Assembly: GCF_001442535.1 (NCBI RefSeq)
Contig: NZ_CP013141.1
Coordinates: 5,248,253 to 5,281,122 of the forward strand
Direction of reading: 5' to 3'
Source of the DNA: Lysobacter antibioticus
GTDB taxonomy: Bacteria; Pseudomonadota; Gammaproteobacteria; Xanthomonadales; Xanthomonadaceae
DNA length: 32,870 nt
Made by a program: the position numbers and the translations under genes
In this document: positions 14,182 through 23,227 of the stretch, piece after piece
Layout of the letters: each line of letters begins with the position of its first letter
How positions within the stretch are numbered: position 1 is the first letter of the stretch
Notes under the pieces: model-generated
Told to the model about the DNA's origin: nothing
Database searches by the model: none
The model's input: only the letters and a program-made list of their open reading frames with translations

Positions 14182-15093
14182 TCATTGCAGCGTCTGCAGC
14201 ACCTTGCTCGCATGATCGCGGACCATCGCGCAATCGTCGGCGTACAAGCGCTCGAGCGCGCCGCGATAAGCGTCCTGGTCGTCGCGCAGGCCGTCCAGGC
14301 ACATCAGGCGCATGCGCGGCGGCAGCAGCGTCGAGTCGACTACATCGGCGAACAGCGGCGTGAGTTCGTCGCCGCCGACCAACACCGCCATTTCCGCCAG
14401 CATCGACAAGCGGCTGTGGATGCTCGCCGAGGTGTAACTGAGGATGCGCGCGCGCTCTTCCCCGAATTCCTGCTCGAACACGAAGTTGTACTGGCACTTG
14501 GCGATCTGGCTTTGGTTGTTGAACAGCACGTTCAACGAGATCGACAGCTCGTCCGGCGGCGCCTGCCGGTGCACGTCGCGGTGGGCGCGGTAGAGCATGA
14601 TCTTGCCCTTGGGCAGGGTCGTGACCTCCGAATCCAGGATGCGCGCGCTGTCGCCGATGGCGCCGGTCAACTCGGCCGGGTCGATCTCGGCGATGTGGGT
14701 GCGGTAGCCCGAGCCGAAATAGCCGACGGTGAGGAAATGGAAGTTGTGGTCGTGGGCGGTGTCGTACGAGTACGCGCGCTCCTCGTTCTTGCGCAAGGCG
14801 CCGGTCTGCTTCAGCGGCGACCACACGTTGGCGCGGATCATCACGTGCTTGCGCCGCGCGATCACGTAGCACTGCGGGGCGACGAACGGCGGCGGCTCGC
14901 CGTCGAGGATCGAGCGCAGCGACCGCGCCATGGTGCGCGCGACCAGGGCCGGGTCGTTGGCGTAGGCGGCGAGCACCGGCGCGGCTTCGGCGATGCTGTC
15001 CGGGTCGAGCGTATCGACCCGGCTGAAGATGAAATCGAACAGCTCTTCTTCGCTGGCCACCGTGGTCGCGGCGGCATTCAAGGTGTAGGCCAT
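14182..15093 (-). CDS. Cupin-like protein with histidine-rich site and HEAT-like C-terminal helices
   Basis: I do not recognise a named family. The 303-residue protein has an alpha-helical N-terminal part (about 1-70) and a beta-rich middle (about 75-210). The middle holds H114, H116 and H119 (HDHNFHF) followed by GYFGSGYRTHIAEID, then LPKGKIMLYRAHRDVHR with H171 and H175 and SISLNVLFNNQ. That order is the pattern of a double-stranded beta-helix (cupin) metal site. The last 90 residues are helical with HEAT-like spacing (LPPRMRLMCLDGLRDD, AMVRDHASKVLQTL). The ATG at 15093 has an AGGA site and lies 17 bases after its paralogue; the frame is open much further upstream but overlaps that gene. 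A metal-dependent (possibly Fe) oxygenase acting on the adjacent peptide is the working idea; the chemistry is not shown. Confidence 0.75.
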   Translation of the reverse strand: MAYTLNAAATTVASEEELFDFIFSRVDTLDPDSIAEAAPVLAAYANDPALVARTMARSLRSILDGEPPPFVAPQCYVIARRKHVMIRANVWSPLKQTGALRKNEERAYSYDTAHDHNFHFLTVGYFGSGYRTHIAEIDPAELTGAIGDSARILDSEVTTLPKGKIMLYRAHRDVHRQAPPDELSISLNVLFNNQSQIAKCQYNFVFEQEFGEERARILSYTSASIHSRLSMLAEMAVLVGGDELTPLFADVVDSTLLPPRMRLMCLDGLRDDQDAYRGALERLYADDCAMVRDHASKVLQTLQ

Positions 15094-15110
15094 GGCGTTG
15101 TCCTTAGCGG

Positions 15111-15974
15111 TCAGGCGGTCGGGGCCAGGGCGGCGAGCGAACGCGTCGCGGCCCTGCGGATGTCGTCGTGCTCGTCGTCGACGGCATCGCGTAGACGCTC
15201 CAGCGCGGCCTGCGGGTCGACCTTGCCGAGCAGTTGAATGGCCGACCAGCGCACGAAATGGCGCGGGTGCCGGCTCAGTTCGAGCAAGGCCTGCGGTGCC
15301 TGCTCCGCGTCGATGGTGGCCAGGGTCTGGCCGATGCAGACCAGTTCGGAATCGCTCAGGCGCGCCGAAATGCAGCTGTCGGCGCGCAGCGTCTCGGGGT
15401 CGAAGCGCCATTGCAGATCGACCGCGCTTTGCGAGAGCAACAACACCACGATGGTCGGTTGCCGCACGTCGACCTTGAACGCGGCGTCGTCCACGCCCAG
15501 CGCCGCGGCCTCGCCGTCGGCCAGCTCGATGCGGCGGTTGAGCTGCACGCTCTGCTCGCGCTCGAAGTAAGCGTTGCGGAAGCTCTCGCCGGTGGCGTAG
15601 GTGCTCAGCTCGATGGCGCCGGCGGCGACGCCGATGCAGGCGTACTGCGAGAGGGTGAAGATGCCGCTGGACGAGCTGAAATAGCGCGACAGGTGCAGCG
15701 ACCAGCCTTCGCCCGACATCAGGAACACGCCGTGCCGGCTCCACAGGCCGCCGCGGTTCCAGTTTTCCCACAGCAGCGCCTGTTCGCCGTCGCCGAGCAG
15801 GTCCGACAGCTCCTGACGCAAGCGCGCGGCGATCGCGCCCGATTGCAGCAGGGTCTGCAAGTCCGCCTGCATATCGACGATGCCGGCGATGCCGCGCTCG
15901 CCGACGCGCCGGTCGACGGCGTCCTTGAAGCGCGCGAATCTGGAATCGGCTAAAGAGCGCGATTGTGCATCCAT
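15111..15974 (-). CDS. Paralogue of the cupin-like protein lacking the histidines, with clear HEAT repeat
   Basis: The 287-residue protein has the same layout as the next gene: helical N-terminus (about 1-65), beta-rich middle (about 78-210), helical end. The C-terminus is clearly HEAT-like (HFVRWSAIQLLGKVDPQAAL, then DDIRRAATRSLAAL). Aligned by eye, the HDHNFHFLT of the partner corresponds to SSSSGIFTL here (about 101-109), and the later H..VH site corresponds to VDDAAFKVD (about 161-169). The metal ligands are therefore absent, suggesting a non-catalytic binding partner. The ATG at 15974 is supported by AAGGAAGGA upstream. It is the first gene of the three-gene set, whose promoter should lie in 15975-16280. 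No known family is recognised beyond HEAT. Confidence 0.75.
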   Translation of the reverse strand: MDAQSRSLADSRFARFKDAVDRRVGERGIAGIVDMQADLQTLLQSGAIAARLRQELSDLLGDGEQALLWENWNRGGLWSRHGVFLMSGEGWSLHLSRYFSSSSGIFTLSQYACIGVAAGAIELSTYATGESFRNAYFEREQSVQLNRRIELADGEAAALGVDDAAFKVDVRQPTIVVLLLSQSAVDLQWRFDPETLRADSCISARLSDSELVCIGQTLATIDAEQAPQALLELSRHPRHFVRWSAIQLLGKVDPQAALERLRDAVDDEHDDIRRAATRSLAALAPTA

Positions 15975-16419
15975 GCATCCTTCCTTGAGTTTTGGGTTCG
16001 AACCAGCGAAACCTTCCGCGTCCTGCGGCCGCCGTCGCCCATCCATTCGGACTGGCCACGGCCTGACGACGGTTGCGCGTCGCGGAGGATCGTGGTCCAA
16101 CCGCTCTCCGGACCACGTGTTTCGATCCTAACGACAAGCCGTCGCAAACGCAGCGATGCGGGGGCGACGCCGGTCACAACTCGACCGATGCATGGATCGT
16201 CGCGAACCGATGCGGCATCGCTACGTAATTACCCCTTCATTCAGGCCACCTCGTTCAGGGCCGGCAAGCTACGAATCGTTCCCCTTTGCAAAAAGGGGAT
16301 GGGGGATTTACTCCCCCGGCAAGACGAGGCCATACACGCCAAACCCGCGAGATCAGAATGGCCCCAGCTCTCGCCGCTACGACCTGCCTCCGCCATCGCC
16401 GCTACAAACCCCGCCCAAC
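15975..16419. other. Intergenic region with hairpin repeat
   Basis: About 445 bases without a convincing gene. It must contain the promoter of the peptide operon (minus strand). Two adjacent hairpins lie at 16281-16298 (CCCCTTT/AAAGGGG) and 16301-16317 (GGGGGA/TCCCCC), in an AT-richer patch. They resemble dispersed intergenic repeats of Lysobacter-type genomes. Open frames crossing this region lack ribosome binding sites. Confidence 0.5.
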
Positions 16420-16447
16420 AAAAAAGCCCCGCATTCGCGGGGCTTTT
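16420..16447 (-). terminator. Rho-independent terminator of gap
   Basis: The stem AAAAGCCCCGC / GCGGGGCTTTT with loop ATTC is followed on the minus strand by a run of six T. It ends 21 bases after the gap stop codon. Textbook shape. Confidence 0.92.
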
Positions 16448-16468
16448 CGTCGACCAGGAGACCGCCGC

Positions 16469-17503
<1,035 letters not shown>

Positions 17504-17521
17504 TCAAGTGGGGAAACCCCC

Positions 17522-17550
17522 ATTCTAGCAAGGCAGGGGCTGGGTCGCAG
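17522..17550 (-). promoter_or_regulatory. Putative gap promoter
   Basis: On the minus strand a TAGAAT -10 (17522-17527) lies 17 bases from a weak CTGCGA -35 (17545-17550). The -10 is good, the -35 poor. The remaining 17551-17762 carries the ompW upstream region, with no gene and no clear promoter pair. Confidence 0.45.
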
Positions 17551-17762
17551 TCCGGCCCCCATGGATGGCTCGTCACGGTCCGTCGCGGCCCGTGACCGCG
17601 TCCGCAGCGGCTTTAGGGCCTTTTTGCGGCACGTAGCAACAAGAATGGAACGCAGGTCTAGGTTTGCCGTTCTCCGGCGTACTTAGAGTGCGGTGCGGAC
17701 AGACTCCTGTTCAGCAAACCTGCAAAATCGGTCTCTTCACGACCTCACAGGGGACTCAAGGA

Positions 17763-18386
17763 ATGAATCAGCGACTGATCGGCGGCGTCCTCGCCGCCAC
17801 CCTGGCCTGCGCGGCCCAGCCCGCCCTCGCCCAGCAGACCGGCAACTTCACCCTGGGTATCGGCGCTCACCAGGTCAATCCGAAGTCCGACAACGGCAGC
17901 GTGCTGGGCGGAGCGGCCGAGCTGGAAATCGGCGACGACGCCCAGCCCACCATCACCTTCGAGTACTTCATCCGCGACAACCTCGGCATCGAGGTGCTGG
18001 CGGCCGCGCCGTTCAAGCACGACATCGATATCAAGGGCGTCGGCAAGGTGGGCACGACCAAGCACCTGCCGCCGACGTTCTCGCTGCAGTACCACTGGAA
18101 CAGCCGCGGCGTGGTCTCGCCCTTCGTCGGCCTGGGCGTCAACTACACGACCTTCTTCAGCGAGAAGACCACCGGCGCGCTGCGCGGCACCCGCCTCAAG
18201 CTCGACGACTCGGTCGGCGTGGCGGCCCATGTCGGCGTCGACTTCATCCTGACCGAACGCAGCTCGATCCGCGTGGATGCGCGCTGGATGGACATCCAGA
18301 CCGACGTCGAGCTGAACGACCAGAAGATCGGCAAGGCCACCATCGACCCGACCGTGTTCGGTCTGGCCTACGTGATGAAGTTCTGA
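17763..18386 (+). CDS. ompW: OmpW-family outer-membrane protein
   Basis: A small eight-stranded outer-membrane beta-barrel; relatives pass small hydrophobic molecules. The 207-residue precursor has a signal peptide (about 1-23, cleavage near ALAQQ), then alternating strands with FTLGIGAHQVNPKSDNG, TFEYFIRDNLGIEVLAAAPFKHDI, SLQYHW and VSPFVGLGVNYTTFF. The C-terminal strand ends in a phenylalanine (GLAYVMKF), the assembly signal for the BAM complex. The start at 17763 is chosen for the signal peptide and the AAGGA context; the frame is open further upstream. Single gene, followed by a long hairpin. Confidence 0.92.
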   Translation: MNQRLIGGVLAATLACAAQPALAQQTGNFTLGIGAHQVNPKSDNGSVLGGAAELEIGDDAQPTITFEYFIRDNLGIEVLAAAPFKHDIDIKGVGKVGTTKHLPPTFSLQYHWNSRGVVSPFVGLGVNYTTFFSEKTTGALRGTRLKLDDSVGVAAHVGVDFILTERSSIRVDARWMDIQTDVELNDQKIGKATIDPTVFGLAYVMKF

Positions 18387-18405
18387 ACGAGCAGGCCATG
18401 AGTTC

Positions 18406-18438
18406 GCGATCGCGGCAGGCCGGGCCTGCCGCGATCGC
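18406..18438 (+). terminator. Perfect 15-bp hairpin after ompW
   Basis: GCGATCGCGGCAGGC, loop CGG, and its exact complement lie 20 bases after the ompW stop. There is no U-run, so it may stabilise the mRNA end or act as a factor-assisted terminator. The rest of the spacer to 18614 shows no gene. Confidence 0.6.
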
Positions 18439-18614
18439 TATCGGCGTCGCCCGACCCGTCACGGAAAACCCTGCGGACCGCCCCGGCTTTCGCGACCCTA
18501 CTCGGCGCCTGCAGCCGACCGTCCGCATGACCAAAGCCATGGCCATCGACGAGACCCGCACCTCGCCACAGTCGGACAGCGGCCGCGCTCGGCCGCTCCA
18601 GTAAAGTGGACGCC

Positions 18615-19460
18615 ATGACTTCCACCCGCCCGCGCTCTTTCTCTAAATCCTTGCGCCGCTACTCGGCGCTGTTGCTTCTGCTGCCGCTCAACAGCCTGGC
18701 CTGGGGCCCGCAAGGGCACCGCCTGGTCGCGGCCTTGGCCTGGGACGATCTGCGCCCCGATGTGCGCGCCGAAATCGCCAGGATGCTGAAAGACGAAGCC
18801 GACCCGAGCCTGCCCGGCATCGCCAACTGGGCCGACGACCTGCGCAGCAACGACCCCGAACTCGGCAAGCGCAGCGCCAAGTGGCACTACGTCAATCTCG
18901 CCGAGGACGACTGCCGTTACGACGCCGCGCGCGATTGTCCTAAAGGCAATTGCGCGGTCGAGGCGATCCGCGCCCAGACCGCGATCCTCGCCGACCGCGG
19001 CCGGTCGCGCGACGAACGCCTGAAGGCCTTGAAGTTCGTGGTCCATTTCGTCGGCGACGTGCACCAGCCGCTGCATGCCGGCTTCGGCCACGACAAGGGC
19101 GGCAACGACTACCAGTTGCAGATTCCCGGCGAGCCCGAGCCCGTCGACGGCTACGGCACCAATCTGCATTCGCTGTGGGACAGCAAGATGTTGTCGATGC
19201 GCAGGCTCGACGACGCGGCCTATCTCAAGCGACTGCGGCAGACGCCGGCGCCGGCCGTAGGCGCGCTCGGCCTGCCGCCGGCCTCGCCGGCCTGGGCCGA
19301 AGCCTCGTGCCGGATCGTGCTGCAACCGGGCTTCTATCCCGATGGCCACAGGCTCCAACCGGCCTATGTGGAAACCTGGCGTCCGGTGGCGGAAACTCAG
19401 TTGCGGCTCGGCGGCGCGCACCTGGCCGGCGTGCTCAACGCCGCGCTCGCGCACCGCTGA
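18615..19460 (+). CDS. S1/P1-type nuclease
   Basis: A secreted or periplasmic zinc-dependent nuclease cutting single-stranded nucleic acids at 3'-phosphoester bonds. The 281-residue precursor has a signal peptide ending ...LNSLA before W30; the free N-terminal tryptophan is itself a zinc ligand. All other ligands are present: H35 (GPQGHR), D74 (NWADD), H91 (WHYVNL), H144 and D148 (HFVGDVH), H154 (QPLHAGF), H185 and D189 (LHSLWD). Spacing matches nuclease P1 closely. The ATG at 18615 lacks a good ribosome binding site; an in-frame GTG nine bases upstream is possible. The next gene follows after 26 bases. Confidence 0.95.
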   Translation: MTSTRPRSFSKSLRRYSALLLLLPLNSLAWGPQGHRLVAALAWDDLRPDVRAEIARMLKDEADPSLPGIANWADDLRSNDPELGKRSAKWHYVNLAEDDCRYDAARDCPKGNCAVEAIRAQTAILADRGRSRDERLKALKFVVHFVGDVHQPLHAGFGHDKGGNDYQLQIPGEPEPVDGYGTNLHSLWDSKMLSMRRLDDAAYLKRLRQTPAPAVGALGLPPASPAWAEASCRIVLQPGFYPDGHRLQPAYVETWRPVAETQLRLGGAHLAGVLNAALAHR

Positions 19461-19486
19461 GCGGGTCGCCGCCAGGAGCTTTCCGT

Positions 19487-20359
19487 ATGTCGCCGCAGGT
19501 CTTGCCGTTCCATCATCGCGAAACCGGGACCTGGTCGTATCTGGTCGCCGACCCGGCGACCCGTGCGGCGGCCATCGTCGACCCGGTGCTCGACTATGAG
19601 GCGCGCTCGGGCCGCACCGGCCTGGACAGCGCGCAAGCCCTGCTCGATGAAGCCGCACGCCTGAGTCTGCGCATCGATTGGCTGCTCGAAACCCATGCCC
19701 ATGCCGATCACCTCAGCGCGGCCCACGCCCTGCGCGAGACCATCGCCGCCGCCGGCGCAACGCCGCCGCGGATCGCGATCGGCCGCGGCATCGGCGAGGT
19801 CCGGCGCGCGTTCGCGCCGCTGTTCGGCCTGGCCGACACCGAGGCCGTCTCCGCCTTCGACCATCTGTTCGACGACGACGAAGGCTTCGCCATCGGCGAT
19901 CTGCAGGCGCGCGCCATCCCGGTGCCCGGCCACACCCGCGACAGCCTCGCGTATCTGATCGGCGACGCCTTGTTCAGCGGCGACTCGCTGTTCCTGCCCG
20001 ACAGCGGCACCGCGCGCTGCGACTTCCCGGGCGGCAGCGCGGCGATGCTGTACCGGTCGATACAAACGCTTTACCGACTGCCCGACGCTACCCGCGTCTT
20101 CGTCTGCCACGACTACGGCAAGCCCGAGCGCGAGCCGGCCTGCGAAACCACGCTCGGCGAGCAGAAGCGCAGCAACATCCACGTGCGCGCCGACACCGGC
20201 GAGGCCGAGTTCGTCGCCTTGCGTGAGCAGCGCGACGCCGGCCTGCAGATGCCGGCGCTGATCCTGCCGGCACTGCAGGTCAATCTGCGGGCCGGTGCCC
20301 TGCCCGAGCCCGAGGCCAACGGCGTGCGTTACCTGAAACTTCCGCTCGATCAGTTGTGA
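19487..20359 (+). CDS. MBL-fold metallo-hydrolase, persulfide-dioxygenase/glyoxalase II-like
   Basis: The 290-residue protein has the metallo-beta-lactamase metal site H70-A-H72-A-D74-H75 (ETHAHADHLSAAH), then VPGHTRDSLAYLIGDALFSGDSLF with the bridging aspartate, and FVCHDYGK near the end of the core. The order and the ETHAHADH motif resemble the ETHE1/Blh group that oxidises glutathione persulfide or hydrolyses related thiols. No rhodanese or BigR-type regulator is adjacent, so the substrate remains open. AGGAG lies 10 bases upstream. It could be co-transcribed with the nuclease gene before it (26 bases) and the small gene after it (9 bases). Confidence 0.9.
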   Translation: MSPQVLPFHHRETGTWSYLVADPATRAAAIVDPVLDYEARSGRTGLDSAQALLDEAARLSLRIDWLLETHAHADHLSAAHALRETIAAAGATPPRIAIGRGIGEVRRAFAPLFGLADTEAVSAFDHLFDDDEGFAIGDLQARAIPVPGHTRDSLAYLIGDALFSGDSLFLPDSGTARCDFPGGSAAMLYRSIQTLYRLPDATRVFVCHDYGKPEREPACETTLGEQKRSNIHVRADTGEAEFVALREQRDAGLQMPALILPALQVNLRAGALPEPEANGVRYLKLPLDQL

Positions 20360-20368
20360 GGCTAGCCT

Positions 20369-20887
20369 GTGACCGATCCGCACATCCTGCGTCGCTTCGT
20401 CCCGATCGCCGCATTCGCCGCCGCATTCGCCGCTGCAAACGCGAGCGCAGCCGACCCGCATCGCCATAACGCCGAAATGCCGCCCGCGCCGACGGGCCCC
20501 ATCGAGGTCGCCCTCGACGAGGCGACGATCGCGCGCTTGCCGCAGATCGTCGCGGCCGGCGAGGCCCACGGCCGCAAGCTCAGCTGCGAAGGCGTTGCCC
20601 TGCATGAGCTGCTGCGCGCCAGCGGCGCGATGCCGTCCGCCCCACTGCGCGGCGCCGACCTCGCCCGCCTGGTGGTGGTGCGCGCCCGCGACGGCTACCG
20701 CGCCGCGTTCTCGCTGGCCGAGCTCGATCCCAGCCTCGGCAACCGCCAGGTCGTGCTGAGCCGACGCTGCGACGGCACCGCGCTCTCTGCCGCCGACGGC
20801 CCCTGGCGGCTGATCGCGCCGGGCGAGTCGCGGCCGGCACGCTGGGTACGCCAGGTCGAATCGATCCGGGTGGTAGACGCGCCCTGA
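20369..20887 (+). CDS. Secreted small protein, molybdopterin-binding-oxidoreductase-like domain
   Basis: The 172-residue product starts with GTG at 20369. It has a signal peptide of about 28 residues ending ANASA. The mature part (KLSCEGVALHELLRASG..., LVVVRARDGYRAAFSLAELDP, PWRLIAPGESRPARWVRQVESIRVV) follows the short form of the sulfite-oxidase-type molybdopterin domain. That form lacks the usual cofactor cysteine context, so cofactor binding is uncertain. Its position 114 bases before modABC supports a molybdenum link. No ATG gives the full signal peptide. Confidence 0.7.
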   Translation: MTDPHILRRFVPIAAFAAAFAAANASAADPHRHNAEMPPAPTGPIEVALDEATIARLPQIVAAGEAHGRKLSCEGVALHELLRASGAMPSAPLRGADLARLVVVRARDGYRAAFSLAELDPSLGNRQVVLSRRCDGTALSAADGPWRLIAPGESRPARWVRQVESIRVVDAP

Positions 20888-21001
20888 GCACTGGGCTGCA
20901 CCCCATCGTTGCGGCAGCAACCCCCAGTGTTGCGTCGCCTGCGGACGCGCCGCCTCGACTTCGCGTTACTCTCGCCCTGACTCACACTCGACAGGTTTGC
21001 A

Positions 21002-21808
21002 ATGAACCCGATCCGCCGTCGCTGGCTGGGCGCCCTGTGCACGCTCGGCTTCGTTTTCGCTGCCAGCGCCGCGTCGGCGCAAACCGCGCCCGCAGCTGCC
21101 GACGACGCCGCACCGATCACCGTGTTCGCCGCCGCCAGCCTGAAAGAATCGCTCGACGAAGCGGCGGCCGCGTACACCCGGGCCAGCGGGCAAGCGGTGC
21201 GCGTGTCCTACGCCGCCAGCTCCGCCCTCGCCCGCCAGATCGAACAGGGCGCGCCGGCCGATGTATTCGTCTCGGCCGACCTGGACTGGATGGACTATCT
21301 GCAGCAACGCAAACTCATCGACGCCGGCAGCCGCCGCAACCTGCTCGGCAACCGCCTGGTGCTGATCGCCGCCCAGGCCAGTACCGCCAAGCCGGTCGCG
21401 CTCAAGCCCGGCGTCGACCTGCGGCCGCTGCTCGGCGAGGGCCGCATCGCCCTGGCCCTGACCAACAGCGTGCCGGCCGGCAAGTACGCGCGCGCGGCTT
21501 TCGCCTCACTCGGTGTCTGGACCACGTTGCAACCCAAGGTCGCCGAGGCCGAGAACGTACGCGCCGCGCTGATGCTGGTCGCGCGCGGCGAAGCCCCGCT
21601 CGGCGTGGTCTATGCCAGCGACGCCCGCGCCGAGCCGAAAGTGCGCGTGCTCGCGACCTTCCCGGCCGACAGCCATCCGCCGATCGTATACCCGGTCGCC
21701 CGCGTCAGCGGCAACCGGCACCCGCGCGCGGCGGCGTTCGCGCAGTGGCTGAAGAGCCCTGCCGCGGCGGCGATCTTCCGCCGCCACGGTTTCGCGACCC
21801 TGGACTGA
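21002..21808 (+). CDS. modA: Molybdate ABC transporter substrate-binding protein
   Basis: Periplasmic binding protein for molybdate (and tungstate). The 268-residue precursor has a signal peptide (about 1-26, ending ASAQ). The family motifs follow: [20 protein letters not shown] with the first oxyanion-binding serine, [26 protein letters not shown] with the second, and [17 protein letters not shown] and GVVYASDA. The start is chosen for the signal peptide. First gene of modABC; modB begins 10 bases after it. I found no ModE-type palindrome in 20888-21001. Confidence 0.96.
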   Translation: MNPIRRRWLGALCTLGFVFAASAASAQTAPAAADDAAPITVFAAASLKESLDEAAAAYTRASGQAVRVSYAASSALARQIEQGAPADVFVSADLDWMDYLQQRKLIDAGSRRNLLGNRLVLIAAQASTAKPVALKPGVDLRPLLGEGRIALALTNSVPAGKYARAAFASLGVWTTLQPKVAEAENVRAALMLVARGEAPLGVVYASDARAEPKVRVLATFPADSHPPIVYPVARVSGNRHPRAAAFAQWLKSPAAAAIFRRHGFATLD

Positions 21809-21818
21809 TCGCGCGACG

Positions 21819-22511
21819 ATGTTCGACTTCAGCCCGGCCGAACTGACCGCGATCGCGCTCAGCCTCAAGGTTGCCGCGGTCGCGACCTTGGGCAGCCTGC
21901 CGCTCGGCATCGCCATGGGCTGGCTGCTGGCGCGCACCCGCTTCCCCGGCAAACTGCTGTTCGACACCCTGCTGTACCTGCCGCTGGTGTTGCCGCCGGT
22001 GGTCACCGGCTACGCCTTGTTGATCCTGCTCGGCAGCCAGGGCACGGTCGGGCGCTTCCTCTCCGATTACTTCCACTTCAGCTTCGCCTTTCGCTGGACC
22101 GGCGCCGCGCTGGCCAGCGCGATCATGGGGTTTCCGCTGATGGTGCGGGCGATCCGCCTGTCGATCGAAGCGGTCGACCGCCGCCTCGAACAGGCCGCCT
22201 CGACCCTCGGCGCGAACCGCTGGCGGGTGTTCTTCGGTGTGACCCTGCCGCTGGCCTGGCCCGGGCTGGTCGCCGGCGCGGTGCTGTCGTTCGCCAAGGC
22301 GCTCGGCGAGTTCGGCGCCACCATCACCTTCGTGTCCAACATTCCCGGCGAAACCCAGACCCTGTCGTCGGCGATCTACGGGCTGATGCAGGTGCCCGAC
22401 GGCGAATCCGGCGTGCTGCGCCTGGCCTTGGTCGCGGTGGCGATTTCGTTCGCCGCGGTATTCGCCTCGGAGTGGCTGGTGCAGCGCCAACGACGCGAGA
22501 CCCACCGATGA
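21819..22511 (+). CDS. modB: Molybdate ABC transporter permease
   Basis: Inner-membrane channel subunit. The 230-residue protein has about five hydrophobic segments, starting MFDFSPAELTAIALSLKVAA. The EAA loop that contacts the ATPase is EQAASTLGANRWRVFFGVTLP, followed by GAVLSFAKALGEFGATITF, a strong ModB signature. Its stop codon overlaps the modC start as ATGA, indicating translational coupling. Confidence 0.96.
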   Translation: MFDFSPAELTAIALSLKVAAVATLGSLPLGIAMGWLLARTRFPGKLLFDTLLYLPLVLPPVVTGYALLILLGSQGTVGRFLSDYFHFSFAFRWTGAALASAIMGFPLMVRAIRLSIEAVDRRLEQAASTLGANRWRVFFGVTLPLAWPGLVAGAVLSFAKALGEFGATITFVSNIPGETQTLSSAIYGLMQVPDGESGVLRLALVAVAISFAAVFASEWLVQRQRRETHR

Positions 22512-23188
22512 GCGATGCCATGCCCGATCGCGACCATGGCGCGGGCGGTCCGTCGATGGACGACATCCATGTCCTCGATTTCAGCCTGCGCCGCGGCAGC
22601 TTCGAACGCAGCGTGCGCATTCGCAGCCGCCGTCGGGTGATCGCACTGGTCGGCGAATCCGGCGCCGGCAAGACCTCGCTGCTGTATGCGGTGGCCGGGC
22701 TGCTGCGGCCGCAACGCGGCCGCATCGAGATCGCCGGCCGCTGTTTGTTCGACAGCGAACGCGGCATCGACGTGCCGGCGCATCGCCGCCGCATCGGCTA
22801 CGTGTTCCAGGATGCGCGCCTGTTTCCGCACCTCAACGTGCGCCGCAACCTGCTGTACGGCCTGCACGGCGAAGCGCGGCACGCGCCGCGCTTCGCTTTC
22901 GAGGCCGTCGTCGACTTGCTCGGCATCGCGCCCTTGCTCGAGCGCGATATCGCCGGCTTGTCCGGCGGCGAGAGCCAACGCGTCGCCCTGGGGCGCGCGC
23001 TGCTGTCCCAGCCGCAGATCCTGCTGCTGGACGAGCCGCTTTCGATGCTGGACATGAACCGCCGCGACGAGCTGTTGCCTTATCTGCAGCGGGTACGCGA
23101 CGAGATCGCGTTGCCGATGATCTACGTCAGTCACTATCCCGAGGAAGTGCGACGCATCGCCGACGAGGTGCACACCATCGGCGCCTGA
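22508..23188 (+). CDS. modC: Molybdate ABC transporter ATP-binding protein, short form
   Basis: The 226-residue ATPase has Walker A GESGAGKTS (about 49-57), Q-loop GYVFQDARLFPHLNV, signature LSGGESQRVALGRAL, Walker B ILLLDEPLSMLD and the H-switch YVSHYPEEV. It ends soon after the H-switch, so the C-terminal Mop/TOBE molybdate-sensing domain of full-length ModC (about 350 residues) is absent. The ATG at 22508 overlaps the modB stop. An in-frame start further upstream inside modB is less likely. Confidence 0.92.
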   Translation: MSDAMPDRDHGAGGPSMDDIHVLDFSLRRGSFERSVRIRSRRRVIALVGESGAGKTSLLYAVAGLLRPQRGRIEIAGRCLFDSERGIDVPAHRRRIGYVFQDARLFPHLNVRRNLLYGLHGEARHAPRFAFEAVVDLLGIAPLLERDIAGLSGGESQRVALGRALLSQPQILLLDEPLSMLDMNRRDELLPYLQRVRDEIALPMIYVSHYPEEVRRIADEVHTIGA

Positions 23189-23227
23189 GCCCGATGGAAG
23201 CCTGCCGGCCTTGCGGGGCCGATGGCC

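Noticed and set aside
15094..16137. Upstream extension of the cupin-like gene in the same frame
   Set aside because: It overlaps the paralogue gene, which has its own strong ribosome binding site. The ATG at 15093 has an AGGA site and gives a sensible domain start.
18368..18625. Small minus-strand gene in the spacer after ompW
   Set aside because: It overlaps the ompW end and a perfect hairpin and has no ribosome binding site; composition fits non-coding DNA.
20888..21001. ModE operator or molybdenum-cofactor riboswitch before modA
   Set aside because: No ATAT-rich ModE palindrome and no conserved Moco RNA core were found.
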